61,145 nt of DNA from the NCBI GenBank assembly GCA_023426435.1, contig JAFAAS010000189.1:1-61145 (forward strand), written 5' to 3'. Each line of letters begins with the position of its first letter. Position 1 is the stretch's first letter. Source of the DNA: Verrucomicrobiota bacterium. GTDB lineage: Bacteria; Verrucomicrobiota; Verrucomicrobiia; Opitutales; Opitutaceae. Under the pieces are notes generated by a model that did not search any database, had not been told where the DNA came from, and worked only from the letters and a program-made list of their open reading frames with translations. The position numbers were made by a program, and so were the translations under genes. Below are positions 8,605-16,782 of this stretch, piece by piece.

Positions 8605-9401
8605 GACGATGCCTCCGATGCGGGCACCACCGCCTCGAATGTGAAATCCGCCACGACCGCGTGGTGATCGCTCGCCGGCGTCGGCACCACCGTGTGACGA
8701 AGTGGCCGGAGCGGTGCGTTGTAGAAAATGTGATCGAGCACGAAAGGCCGGCGCCGCCACGTGATCTCCGTTTGCTGCACCGTCGAGAAACCGATCCCGC
8801 CGAATTGCGCCACGAGCGAATCATGACGGCTCACGTTGAAATCGCCGGTCAGAATCGTGGGAAGCTTTGACTCGGCGAGCCGCGCCGCGATCAGTTCGCG
8901 CTGCTGCGGATGATCCTGGCTCGAACTGCCGAGCATGAAAAACGCGAGCAGGTGCGTATTGAAAATCTGGATCTCCCGTCCAAGCACCGTCGTGCGCGCA
9001 CCAATCATCAGCCGGTCGGTCGGCGTCGTTTTTCGACCAAAGAAATCGAACTCCACCGGCGGCGACGGCAGATCGAGCCGCGTGCAATGCCGCAACCGCG
9101 TGCGCGAGAAGATCGCCAGCCCGATACCAAAGGGAAGTTCGCGCGGATCGGATTTCGGATAGGAGAACCAACTGTCGTATCCGGCGAGCTCGGCGGCGAG
9201 GCGGGTGAAATTCGGCGGCGGATCCGCTTGCGCGCCGCCGGGCAGCGCCCGTTCGACCTCCTGCAGAAGAATGATGTCGGCGTCGTGACGACAGATTTCC
9301 GCGATCGATCCTTCCAGATCGATGGGCGCGTCGTCGGGATTCGCGTCATCCCAACGCTGGCCGAACTGCATGTTGAATTGGAGAACGCGAAACGTGCTCA
9401 T
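8601..9401 (-). CDS. Endonuclease/exonuclease/phosphatase (EEP) family metal-dependent hydrolase
   Basis: A 266-residue single-domain protein with the full set of EEP catalytic motifs in order: LQFN (N10), LLQEVE (E48), IFNTHLLAF (about 150), TGDFNVS (about 195), VLDHIFYN (about 227) and the terminal SDHHAVVADF. These place two metal-binding acids and the catalytic His-Asp pair as in DNase I and exonuclease III relatives. The substrate is not predictable from motifs; the family includes nucleases, sphingomyelinases and inositol or nucleotide phosphatases. There is no signal peptide. The gene starts 12 bases after a small exported-protein gene and overlaps the EF-hand/cNMP gene by four bases, so it belongs to the same unit. 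Confidence 0.9.
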   Translation of the reverse strand: MSTFRVLQFNMQFGQRWDDANPDDAPIDLEGSIAEICRHDADIILLQEVERALPGGAQADPPPNFTRLAAELAGYDSWFSYPKSDPRELPFGIGLAIFSRTRLRHCTRLDLPSPPVEFDFFGRKTTPTDRLMIGARTTVLGREIQIFNTHLLAFFMLGSSSQDHPQQRELIAARLAESKLPTILTGDFNVSRHDSLVAQFGGIGFSTVQQTEITWRRRPFVLDHIFYNAPLRPLRHTVVPTPASDHHAVVADFTFEAVVPASEASS

Positions 9402-9413
9402 GCGGTTCTTGAT

Positions 9414-9779
9414 TCAGCGCGAAGCGCGCGATTCGCCACTCGCGCGAACAACATTGCGCGGCGCAGTCGTGGAAGAAGGCGCGGTGCGGCGGAAAACGAA
9501 TCGATTCAGCTTCGCGGTGCCTTTTCGCGTGAGTGACGGCGTGCGACCGATGTGAACCGATGCAGCCGAACCGGAAGGCGGTTGGAATTTGTCAACGCGC
9601 CCAAAGGTCCGCGTCTCTGCGGCCGCGCGTCGGAGCCCGGGGGTAAGCGCAACGCGATGCTCGGAAGGCGACGCGGCGGCGACGGACGTCGCGCGCGCCG
9701 GTGTGGACTCTGCAGCAAAGAGCGAGCTGCTCGCATTCGCCATGAGGGCGATAACGATGATCGAGCTGGACAGCTTCAT
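9414..9779 (-). CDS. Small exported protein, function unknown
   Basis: A 121-residue protein beginning MKLSSSIIVIALMANASSS, a clear Sec signal peptide with likely cleavage after the Ala-Ala near residue 22. The mature part is basic, rich in Ser, Arg, Ala and Thr, and without membrane segments, cysteines or a recognisable domain. The frame opens 70 codons further upstream, but that extension runs through the hairpin repeats at 9840-10000, so the ATG at 9779 is chosen. No strong ribosome-binding site is visible. It is the first gene of the four-gene unit, 12 bases before the EEP gene. The low-complexity mature part leaves some doubt that it is a real gene. Confidence 0.6.
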   Translation of the reverse strand: MKLSSSIIVIALMANASSSLFAAESTPARATSVAAASPSEHRVALTPGLRRAAAETRTFGRVDKFQPPSGSAASVHIGRTPSLTRKGTAKLNRFVFRRTAPSSTTAPRNVVRASGESRASR

Positions 9780-9812
9780 GCGCGGCGCGAGGAGCGAAAA
9801 TGGCGCCGCTCG

Positions 9813-9896
9813 CAGCGGCAACCTTTTACTGCCGCTGGAGCGGAAAGCGTGAGCTTTTCGTGTTTCGGTGCCGACGAAACGCTCACGCGTTCCGCT
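9813..9896. repeat. Hairpin-forming repeats upstream of the EF-hand/NDH-2 operon
   Basis: Two stem-loops lie back to back. The short one pairs CAGCGGCA (9813-9820) with TGCCGCTG (9830-9837). The long imperfect one pairs 9840-9864 (GCGGAAAGCGTGAGC...) with 9871-9896 (...GCTCACGCGTTCCGC). The right arm matches the repeat at 2624-2643 in the opposite orientation. The arrangement is like a REP/BIME element. Confidence 0.65.
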
Positions 9897-9934
9897 ACAT
9901 TCAACGCGCTTGCCGGCGGCGTCATCGGCCGACT

Positions 9935-10000
9935 GTAGGAGCCCGCTCGCGGGCGATGAGCGCAATCGACGCCGTGAAATCGCCTGCACGCGGGCTCCTA
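9935..10000. repeat. Inverted repeat between thyX and the EF-hand/NDH-2 operon
   Basis: The arm TGTAGGAGCCCGCTCGCGGG (9935-9954) pairs with CGCGGGCTCCTA (about 9989-10000), with ATCGCC next to the right arm matching GGCGAT next to the left. Each arm also contains an inner GCCCGC...GCGGGC palindrome. It follows the thyX stop on the minus strand and may also act as a terminator. Confidence 0.6.
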
Positions 10001-10035
10001 CCCAGCGTCGGAGATGTGTCTGGTGGGGAGTAAGC

Positions 10036-11382
10036 TCATTCCGGTTCGGCGGTGCCTTCGACCACCCAGTCGCGCGCTTCGGGGACGTGTTGCAGAAACC
10101 CTTTCAGCGCCGCGCTGAGATGTTCGGCATAGCGATAATGCGCGCCCATGCCGGTGCGAAGTTCGGCTTCGTAGATGAATTTGTCGGCGTGCGTGCTGTG
10201 TTCGAACGGCGTTTGCGCGCCAAGGAGCAGCGAATAAACGTAAGCGGGCGAACCACGGCGCAGGAGTTCGCGCGTGAGCTCGAGCTGCGATTGCAGCAGC
10301 GCCGCATGCGGCGCGCGGTCGATCTCACTCGGAAGATAAAAACCCGCCTGGATCAACGGCGTGTAACGATGGCCGGTGCGATGGCGGTTGAGGTCGCGGA
10401 GCTCGGCGAGCGCCATGTTGTTCCACGCAAACGTCACGCGCATCCGCCGCGTCGCCGTGCCTTGATAGCCATAGCGATTCGCGCGGTGCCGCAACGCTTC
10501 GGCGACGGATTGCGTTTCAGGAAGAAAGGGCGGCGTGGCGCGTTCGACATGCACCCAGCATTCGTCGGCGAGCGGCGCGGAGGAGAGACGTTCGAGCCCG
10601 AGCTTCACGCTCGCGGCGAGTTCCTGCTCAGCTTGGGCGGAGTAGGATTTCTCCGCGAAGCTGTGGCGCATGAGGCGCGGCGACTGTTTCAACAACTCGT
10701 CACGGATGAGTTTCGCCGCGGTGCGGGCTTCGGGATGCGGAAGCGAATCGAGGTGCTTCACCGTCGCCGCCCACATGCGCGAGGATTGGACGAGTCCGAG
10801 ATTCGTGCGCGTGGCGAACGGAATGAAATAACGCGCGCGATCGAGCGCGTAGTTCTTGCGGAGACGCGTGACGACCGCGGGCTTCGCGTCGGGCGGAAGG
10901 CGAACGAGCGACGGGTTCGCAAGCGCGGCGGCGTCGAGGCGCGCATATTCGGAATTATACGCCGCGAACGCGGACGCCATCACGTCGCACCAGCGTCCCG
11001 CGAGGTCGTCGGGAATGCCGAGTTCCTCGGCGGACGGCAGATTCGTCGCGGCCATCGTGATGTAGCGCGTGCTCGATTCCTGGCCGTCGGCCATCTGCGC
11101 GATCTCGAAAATTTTATACGCGAGCCACATCGAGACGTTGTCGAGCGCGATCGCCAGCCCGCCGGTGAGCCCGCCGATCGAAGCGTGGCCGTAATCGACG
11201 AACTTCAGGATCCGATCGATCGAGGCATCAGGGTTGGCCAGATCGACCTTCGACAGGATCTGCGCGAGCCCCTCGTTGCTGCGCGAGTAGCGCGCGAGGA
11301 CGGACGCAAGCAGCTCCGGCGTGACTTTCGGCAGTTCGGCGGCGGTGGGCGGTGGGACGAGGGCGAGTCCGGTGATTCTCAT
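10036..11382 (-). CDS. thyX: FAD-dependent thymidylate synthase (ThyX) family protein, two-domain form
   Basis: A 448-residue protein, about twice the usual ThyX length (roughly 220-250). ThyX makes dTMP from dUMP using FAD, NADPH and methylene-tetrahydrofolate. Two ThyX-like halves are visible. The first has GHASIGG (65-71), DNVSMW and GQESSTRY (100-107), but no RHR. The second has VTFAWNNMALAEL followed by NRHRTGHRY near residue 345, but no S-x-R-Y where it is expected. The classical RHR-x7-S-x-R-Y signature is thus split between the halves. The ATG at 11382 is chosen: the frame runs on for over 1000 codons antisense to the next gene, which is a shadow. Function as a thymidylate synthase is likely but should not be taken as certain. 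Confidence 0.85.
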   Translation of the reverse strand: MRITGLALVPPPTAAELPKVTPELLASVLARYSRSNEGLAQILSKVDLANPDASIDRILKFVDYGHASIGGLTGGLAIALDNVSMWLAYKIFEIAQMADGQESSTRYITMAATNLPSAEELGIPDDLAGRWCDVMASAFAAYNSEYARLDAAALANPSLVRLPPDAKPAVVTRLRKNYALDRARYFIPFATRTNLGLVQSSRMWAATVKHLDSLPHPEARTAAKLIRDELLKQSPRLMRHSFAEKSYSAQAEQELAASVKLGLERLSSAPLADECWVHVERATPPFLPETQSVAEALRHRANRYGYQGTATRRMRVTFAWNNMALAELRDLNRHRTGHRYTPLIQAGFYLPSEIDRAPHAALLQSQLELTRELLRRGSPAYVYSLLLGAQTPFEHSTHADKFIYEAELRTGMGAHYRYAEHLSAALKGFLQHVPEARDWVVEGTAEPE

Positions 11383-11390
11383 GCGCGTGC

Positions 11391-11426
11391 AGGATGGCCG
11401 CAAAGCGGCGCCAAAGTCGCAAGAAG
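11391..11426. repeat. Copy of the GGCCGCAAAG repeat in the thyX leader
   Basis: AGGATGGCCGCAAAGCGGCG and the following CCAAAGTCGCAAGAA resemble the left arm of the inverted repeat between nuoM and nuoL (18331-18363). Here only one arm is present. It lies in the 177-base gap between the divergent thyX and ThuA-fusion genes. Confidence 0.5.
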
Positions 11427-11559
11427 GGAATCGTCCTTCGAACGCGTTGAACGGTTCGACGGCTTGGCTCCTTGACCGCGCGAGGGCGCCGAAGCTTAGT
11501 CTCACCGTTTCCCCCCACCCCGAGCCGGACGCACCGTTCGCTCTCCTTTTCGCAAATCG

Positions 11560-14500
11560 ATGAAGCTGCTCACCCTCCCTGCCGCCCTGTTCTTGTTGGT
11601 TGGTTCCATCTTCGGCGCGAACGCCGAGCCGAAAAAAATCGTTTTCATCGCCGGCGCGGCGAGTCACGCGCCCGGCGCCCACGAGCACCGCGCGGGCTGC
11701 ATGCTGTTTCAAAAGTGCCTGGCGAATGTGCCGGGGGTGGAAGTGAAAGTGTTCACCGACAACTGGCCGACGAAGCAGGAGAACGGGAAAAAAGTGGACG
11801 ATAATGCCGCGCTCGAAGACGCGGACGCGATCATCCTCTACAGCGACGGCGGTCCCGGACATCCGCTGCTCCATGGCGAACGGCTGGCGTTGATCGATCG
11901 GCTGGTGAAACGCGGCGTCGGACTCGGACTCATTCACTACGCGGTCGAGCCGACGAAGGACAAAGGGCAGAAGGAGTTCATCGACTGGATCGGCGGGGCA
12001 TTCGAAGTCGACTGGTCCGTGAACCCGTTGTGGACGCCCGATTTCAAGCCGCTGCCGGAACATCCGGTGACACGCGGCGTGCGAAATTTCATGGCGCGCG
12101 ACGAGTGGTATTTCCACCTGCGCTTTCGCGAGGCCATGCGCGGAGTCACGCCAATTCTCAGCGCCACACCGCCGGCGAGCACGATGCAACGCGCGGACGG
12201 GCCGCATGAGGGCAATCCGGCGGTGCGCGCAGCGGTCGCGCGAGGCGACGTGCAACACGTCATGTGGGCAAGCGAACAGGAAGGGCGCGGACGCGGGTTC
12301 GGATTTACTGGCGGGCATTTCCACGCGAATTGGGCAAACGACGATCAGCGGAAGCTCGTGTTGAATGCGGCGCTGTGGCTCGCGCGCGTCGACGTGCCGG
12401 CGAATGGCGTGGAGTCGCGCGTCAGCGACGAAGACATGAAGGCCAACCTCGACGACAAGCCGGACCTCGCCGCCGAGCCGCCGCCGACCGTTGTGCCGAC
12501 CGACATGTTTCGCGTGCCCGAAGGCCTCGAGGTCACGATCTGGGCGCGCACACCGATGCTGCGCAATCCGACGAACATGGACATCGACGCCGAAGGCCGC
12601 ATCTGGATCGCCGAAGGCGTGAACTATCGTCGCCACCAGAATCGCGAGCCCAAGGGCGATCGCATCGTGGTGATCGCGGATTTGAACAAGAACGGGCGCG
12701 CGGACAAAGCGTGGACCTTCGTGCAGGAGCCGGAATTGATCGCACCGCTCGGTGTATCGGTGATCGACAACCAGATCATCGTTTCGAACGCGCCGGATTT
12801 GATCGTCTATACGGATGTGGACCGCGACGGGAAATTCGATGCGCGGGTCGACAAGCGCGAGATCCTGCTGACGGGATTCAACGGGCGGAATCACGACCAC
12901 TCGCTGCATTCGGTCACGTTCGGGCCGGACGGCCTGTGGTATTTCAACCAAGGCAACGCGGGAGCGTTTTTCACGGACCGCTCGGGAAAAACGTTTCGCG
13001 TCGGCAGCCAGTATAACCCGCTCGCGGACGGCGCCACGCCGCTCTTCAACTGGCGAACGGAAGACATCGCGGGCGCGGTGAGCGACGACGGACATGTTTA
13101 TACCGGCGGCTTCGCGGTGCGCATGCAGCCGGATGGGACGAATGCCGAAATCATCGGACACGGCTTTCGCAACAGCTACGAGCAGACCGTCACGTCGTTC
13201 GGCGATGTGTATCAGAACGACAACGACGATCCGCCCGCCTGTCGCACGACCTGGCTGATGGAGTATGGCTTCACGGGCTTTTCGTCGAGGGACGGTCAAC
13301 GCACGTGGCATGCGGATCGGCGTCCGGGCCAGAGCACGCCCGTGGCCGAGTGGCGGCAGGACGATCCCGGCGTGATTCCCGCGGGCGATGTTTACGGCGG
13401 CGGCGCCCCGACGGGCATCGTGTTTTACGAAGGCGACGAATTGGGGAAGGAATGGCGCGGGCTTTTGATCAGCGCGGAATCGGCGCGGAATACCTTGTAT
13501 GGCTATTTCCCGAAAGCGGACGGCGCCGGGTATGCGCTGGAACGCTTTCCTTTCATGACGACGAACGTCGAGGAGGAGTTCGCGGGCGTGGATTTCAAAG
13601 GCGGTCATCGCTCGATCACGCGCGAATTGAAAACGCTTTTCCGTCCGGCGGATGTCGCAGTCGGTCCGGACGGCGCGATCTATGTCGCGGACTGGTTCGA
13701 TCCGCGCGTCGGCGGGCATCAGGACCTCGACGACGAGGTGCGCGGAACGATTTATCGGATCGCGCCGAAAGGATTCAAAGGCGTCGCACCGAAGCTGGAA
13801 CTCACGACGACCGAGGGACAAATCGCGGCATTGAAGAGCCCGGCCGTGAATGTGCGTGCGCTCGGTTTCACGAAGTTGAAGGCGCAGGGCGCGGCGGTGG
13901 TGCCCGCGGTGGCGAAGTTGTTGGAAGAAGAAAATCCATATCATCGTGCCCGCGCCGTGTGGTTGCTCGCGCAGCTGGGCGGGGAAGGCGTCGCGATGGT
14001 GGAAGCACAGTTGAAGGCAGAGGATCCGATGATGCGGATCGCGGCGTTTCGCGCGCTGCGCCGCGTGGAGCATCGCGTGCTGGAGCACGCGCGGACCCTC
14101 GCCACCGATGCGTCGCCTGCCGTGCGGCGGGAGGCGGCGCTCGCGATGCGAAATCTGAGTTTCGCCGAAGCGAAGGATGTGTTGCTGGCGGTCGCGCGCG
14201 GCTACGACGGCAAGGATCGCGCGTATCTCGAAGCGTGGGGCACCGGCTGCACGGGGAAGGAAGCGGAGGTTTACGCGGCGATCGTTGCGGAGCTGGGAGA
14301 AAACGAGCCGCTGAAATGGAGTGCGATGCGCGCGGGACTGGCGTGGCGATTGACACCCGCTGCGGCCGTCGGCGATTTCACGATGCGGGCGAAAGCGAAA
14401 GGGTTGAGCGAAACGGATCGGCTCGCGGCCGTGACCGCGATCGCGTTTGTGCCGACACGCGAGGCAGCGCTCGCGTTGGTGGACATCGCCGAGCAGGCCG

Positions 14501-15099
14501 ACGGTCGCGTGCGACAACACGCGACGTGGTGGTTGATGAATTACAAGGACACCCGCTGGGAGGAGCACGGACTCGCGGACGAGTTGAAGCGGCGGAAGCT
14601 CTATGATCCCGACACCGTGGAGGTCAGCGCGATCATCGTGCCGGAACCGGATCGCGCCGCGGAAGCGGCGGCCAGTGTCGAAGCGGTGCTGGCGTTGAAG
14701 GGCGACGCGGCCCGCGGAGCGACGCTCGCGCAGGCGTGTTTGTTGTGTCACCGGATCGGTGACGCGGGCGTGGACTACGGTCCGGCGCTCTCGGGTTTTG
14801 CGCAGCGGCAGCCGACGGAAGTCGTGGTGCGCGCGATTCTGCAGCCGTCAGCGGACATCGCGCACGGCTACGCGGGCACGGAGGTCGAGTTGAAGAACGG
14901 CGAGAAACTGCATGGCTTGGTTCACTCGGCCGGCGATCCGTTGATCGTGCAATCGACGGGAGGGTTCACGCAGATGATTCCGCAGGATCGGGTGAAGCAG
15001 CGCCGGATGATGGGTCGATCGCTGATGTTGAACGCTCAGCAGCTCGGATTGAGCGAACAGGACGTCGCGGATATCGTGGCGTATTTGAAGACGCAGTGA
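11560..15099 (+). CDS. Secreted ThuA / PVC-type dehydrogenase / HEAT / haem c fusion protein
   Basis: An 1179-residue exported protein. Order: signal peptide (1-22, ending GANA); ThuA domain (about 24-275, with the IHYAVEP and GFTGGHFHANW segments of that family); membrane-bound-dehydrogenase-like beta-propeller of the Planctomycetes-Verrucomicrobia type (about 305-720, starting MFRVPEGLEVTIWA); an alpha-helical HEAT-like region (about 740-1000); and a C-terminal haem-binding domain with one CxxCH (CLLCH, 1060-1064). Families of this kind are thought to oxidise sugars or related compounds in the periplasm and pass electrons to a cytochrome. The substrate cannot be read from the sequence. It is divergent from thyX and convergent with the nuo operon. 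Confidence 0.9.
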   Translation: MKLLTLPAALFLLVGSIFGANAEPKKIVFIAGAASHAPGAHEHRAGCMLFQKCLANVPGVEVKVFTDNWPTKQENGKKVDDNAALEDADAIILYSDGGPGHPLLHGERLALIDRLVKRGVGLGLIHYAVEPTKDKGQKEFIDWIGGAFEVDWSVNPLWTPDFKPLPEHPVTRGVRNFMARDEWYFHLRFREAMRGVTPILSATPPASTMQRADGPHEGNPAVRAAVARGDVQHVMWASEQEGRGRGFGFTGGHFHANWANDDQRKLVLNAALWLARVDVPANGVESRVSDEDMKANLDDKPDLAAEPPPTVVPTDMFRVPEGLEVTIWARTPMLRNPTNMDIDAEGRIWIAEGVNYRRHQNREPKGDRIVVIADLNKNGRADKAWTFVQEPELIAPLGVSVIDNQIIVSNAPDLIVYTDVDRDGKFDARVDKREILLTGFNGRNHDHSLHSVTFGPDGLWYFNQGNAGAFFTDRSGKTFRVGSQYNPLADGATPLFNWRTEDIAGAVSDDGHVYTGGFAVRMQPDGTNAEIIGHGFRNSYEQTVTSFGDVYQNDNDDPPACRTTWLMEYGFTGFSSRDGQRTWHADRRPGQSTPVAEWRQDDPGVIPAGDVYGGGAPTGIVFYEGDELGKEWRGLLISAESARNTLYGYFPKADGAGYALERFPFMTTNVEEEFAGVDFKGGHRSITRELKTLFRPADVAVGPDGAIYVADWFDPRVGGHQDLDDEVRGTIYRIAPKGFKGVAPKLELTTTEGQIAALKSPAVNVRALGFTKLKAQGAAVVPAVAKLLEEENPYHRARAVWLLAQLGGEGVAMVEAQLKAEDPMMRIAAFRALRRVEHRVLEHARTLATDASPAVRREAALAMRNLSFAEAKDVLLAVARGYDGKDRAYLEAWGTGCTGKEAEVYAAIVAELGENEPLKWSAMRAGLAWRLTPAAAVGDFTMRAKAKGLSETDRLAAVTAIAFVPTREAALALVDIAEQADGRVRQHATWWLMNYKDTRWEEHGLADELKRRKLYDPDTVEVSAIIVPEPDRAAEAAASVEAVLALKGDAARGATLAQACLLCHRIGDAGVDYGPALSGFAQRQPTEVVVRAILQPSADIAHGYAGTEVELKNGEKLHGLVHSAGDPLIVQSTGGFTQMIPQDRVKQRRMMGRSLMLNAQQLGLSEQDVADIVAYLKTQ

Positions 15100-15100
15100 A

Positions 15101-15176
15101 GGTGAAACCCGGCGTCCTCGCCGGGTTGGAGCGGTGCGTCGCGCGAACAAACCCGACGAGGACGTCGGGTTCCACC
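15101..15176. repeat. Paired palindromic repeat, GGTGGA-CCCGACG family, copy 1
   Basis: Two oppositely oriented units lie here, GGTGAAACCCGGCGTCCTCG at the left and its near reverse complement ending GGACGTCGGGTTCCACC at the right. Each unit is itself a hairpin (CCCG-ACG / CGT-CGGG around a four-base loop). It fills the gap between the convergent ThuA-fusion gene and nuoN, so it may also terminate both. Further copies are at 20312, 23110 and 31281. Confidence 0.8.
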
Positions 15177-16690
15177 TACCGCGCCAACAACCAGGCGCCG
15201 AGCGGGCCTTGATAAAGGCCGAAGAGGATCGAGAGCAGCGCCAGCGAAGCGAGGGAAAGACCCGCGGTAAATCCAACCGGCGTGCGCGCGGGGCGCGGGT
15301 TGACCGGAGCATCGGTCGGCTGCCACGTTTCGAAGAACGCGGCTTTGATCCACCCGAAGTAATAATAGATCGAGATCACCACGCCGACGATCGCGATCGC
15401 GAGCAGGCCGTAGAGCTCCGCGCGAAACGCGGCGACGAAGACAAAGAATTTGCCCATGAACCCGGCGAGCGGCGGGATGCCGGCGAGCGAGCCGAGTGCA
15501 ACCGCGAGGACCGCGGCGAGGAAGGGATTTTCCTTCGCGAGGCCGGTGTAGTGATCGAGTTCCTGATCGGCGTCGTTCACGCCGGCGAGATGCGTCATCA
15601 CGCCGAAGACGGCGAACGAGGCGATCAGGTAGGCGAAGAGATAGAAGAGCACGGCGCCCACGGCGGTCGGCACGAGCGGCGCAGCGACGACGCCGAGCAA
15701 CAGGAAGCCGGCATGCGAAACACCGGAGAGGCCGATGAGGCGTTTGACGTTGTTCTGCGTGAGCGCAGCGATGTTGCCGAAAAGAATCGTCGCCGCGGCG
15801 ATCACCGTGAGGACCGTCGTGACCAGCGACGCATAGGACGCGAAGACCGTCATCACGAGCGGGAGGAGCATCACGAAACCCGCGGCTTTCGAAGAAACGG
15901 CGAGGAACGCGGTGACGGGCGTCGGCGCGCCCTGGTAAACGTCGGGCACCCAGATTTGGAAGGGAAACGCGCCGATCTTGAAACAGATGCCGGAGAGAAC
16001 GAGCACGATGCCGACACTCGCGAGGAAATTGTCGGGATTCAGCGCGAGGAAACGCGTGAGATCCGTGAAGTTCATCGAGGCCGCCGTGTGGCCTTCGAGT
16101 GCGGGATTTCCCGCGACACCGTAAAGCAGCACGATGCCGAAGAGCAGCATCGACGAGCTAAGCGCGCCCATTACGAGGTATTTCAAACCGGCTTCGAGCG
16201 AGAGCGCGCTCGTGCGGAAATAGCTCACGAGGATGTAGAGGCCGATCGTCAGCGTTTCGAGGGCGACGAAGAGCAGCAGGAAGTGATTGGCCTGCGCGAG
16301 GAGCATCATCGCGCCGGTGGCGACGAGCACGATGTGGAAAAATTCGATCCGCGGAATGATCTGTTTCGCGAGCGCGACGCGGCCGAGAATGCAGGTGAAG
16401 ATCGACGAGAGCAGGAAGAACACCCGCATCGTCTGCCCGCCGTAGCCATGATGCAGGAGGCCGTTGAAGGTGTCGCGTCCGAGCGACGCCGCGTGGAAAT
16501 TGAACGCGACGTAAGCGAGGATGCCGATCTGCCCGAGGATGGCGACGGCGCCGATTTGATCGTGGTGCTTCTTCGGCAGCACCATCTCGAGGACGAGCAG
16601 GAAGAGCGCGAGGCAGCCGAGCGCGAGTTCAGGCGCGATGGCAGACCATTCGTTCAGGCCGGCGGCGAGTTTGGCGGCTTCGAGAGTCAT
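15176..16690 (-). CDS. nuoN: NADH-quinone oxidoreductase subunit N
   Basis: Antiporter-like membrane subunit of respiratory complex I, 504 residues, with about 14 hydrophobic segments. The core KLIGLSGVSHAGFLLLG pattern (helix 8 with its conserved lysine and histidine region) and the earlier YYFRTSALSLEAGLKYL stretch identify the NuoN branch of the proton-antiporter family. It forms one of the proton channels in the membrane arm. It is the last gene of the operon. The stop is the TAG at 15176-15178, at the edge of the palindromic repeat. Confidence 0.97.
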   Translation of the reverse strand: MTLEAAKLAAGLNEWSAIAPELALGCLALFLLVLEMVLPKKHHDQIGAVAILGQIGILAYVAFNFHAASLGRDTFNGLLHHGYGGQTMRVFFLLSSIFTCILGRVALAKQIIPRIEFFHIVLVATGAMMLLAQANHFLLLFVALETLTIGLYILVSYFRTSALSLEAGLKYLVMGALSSSMLLFGIVLLYGVAGNPALEGHTAASMNFTDLTRFLALNPDNFLASVGIVLVLSGICFKIGAFPFQIWVPDVYQGAPTPVTAFLAVSSKAAGFVMLLPLVMTVFASYASLVTTVLTVIAAATILFGNIAALTQNNVKRLIGLSGVSHAGFLLLGVVAAPLVPTAVGAVLFYLFAYLIASFAVFGVMTHLAGVNDADQELDHYTGLAKENPFLAAVLAVALGSLAGIPPLAGFMGKFFVFVAAFRAELYGLLAIAIVGVVISIYYYFGWIKAAFFETWQPTDAPVNPRPARTPVGFTAGLSLASLALLSILFGLYQGPLGAWLLAR

Positions 16691-16706
16691 TGCAGAAGGA
16701 AGAGTC

Positions 16707-16782
16707 GCCCGCGAAACACGCGAGAAGGCGCGGAATTCAAGGCAGTGGTTTTCATTTCGCGGACTTTCGCGTGTTTAGCGGG
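16707..16782. repeat. Inverted repeat in the nuoM-nuoN gap
   Basis: GCCCGCGAAACACGCGAGA (16707-16725) pairs with TTTCGCGTGTTTAGCGGG (16765-16782). The right arm runs into the last codons and the TAA stop of nuoM. The same family forms the nuoH-nuoI gap repeat at 21870-21947. Confidence 0.75.

Noticed and set aside
10036..14751. A minus-strand frame open for 1571 codons reaching from thyX far into the ThuA-fusion gene
   Set aside because: Only the last 448 residues match ThyX. The rest is antisense to a well-supported gene and is Arg/Ala/His-rich low-quality sequence, as expected from GC-rich third positions.
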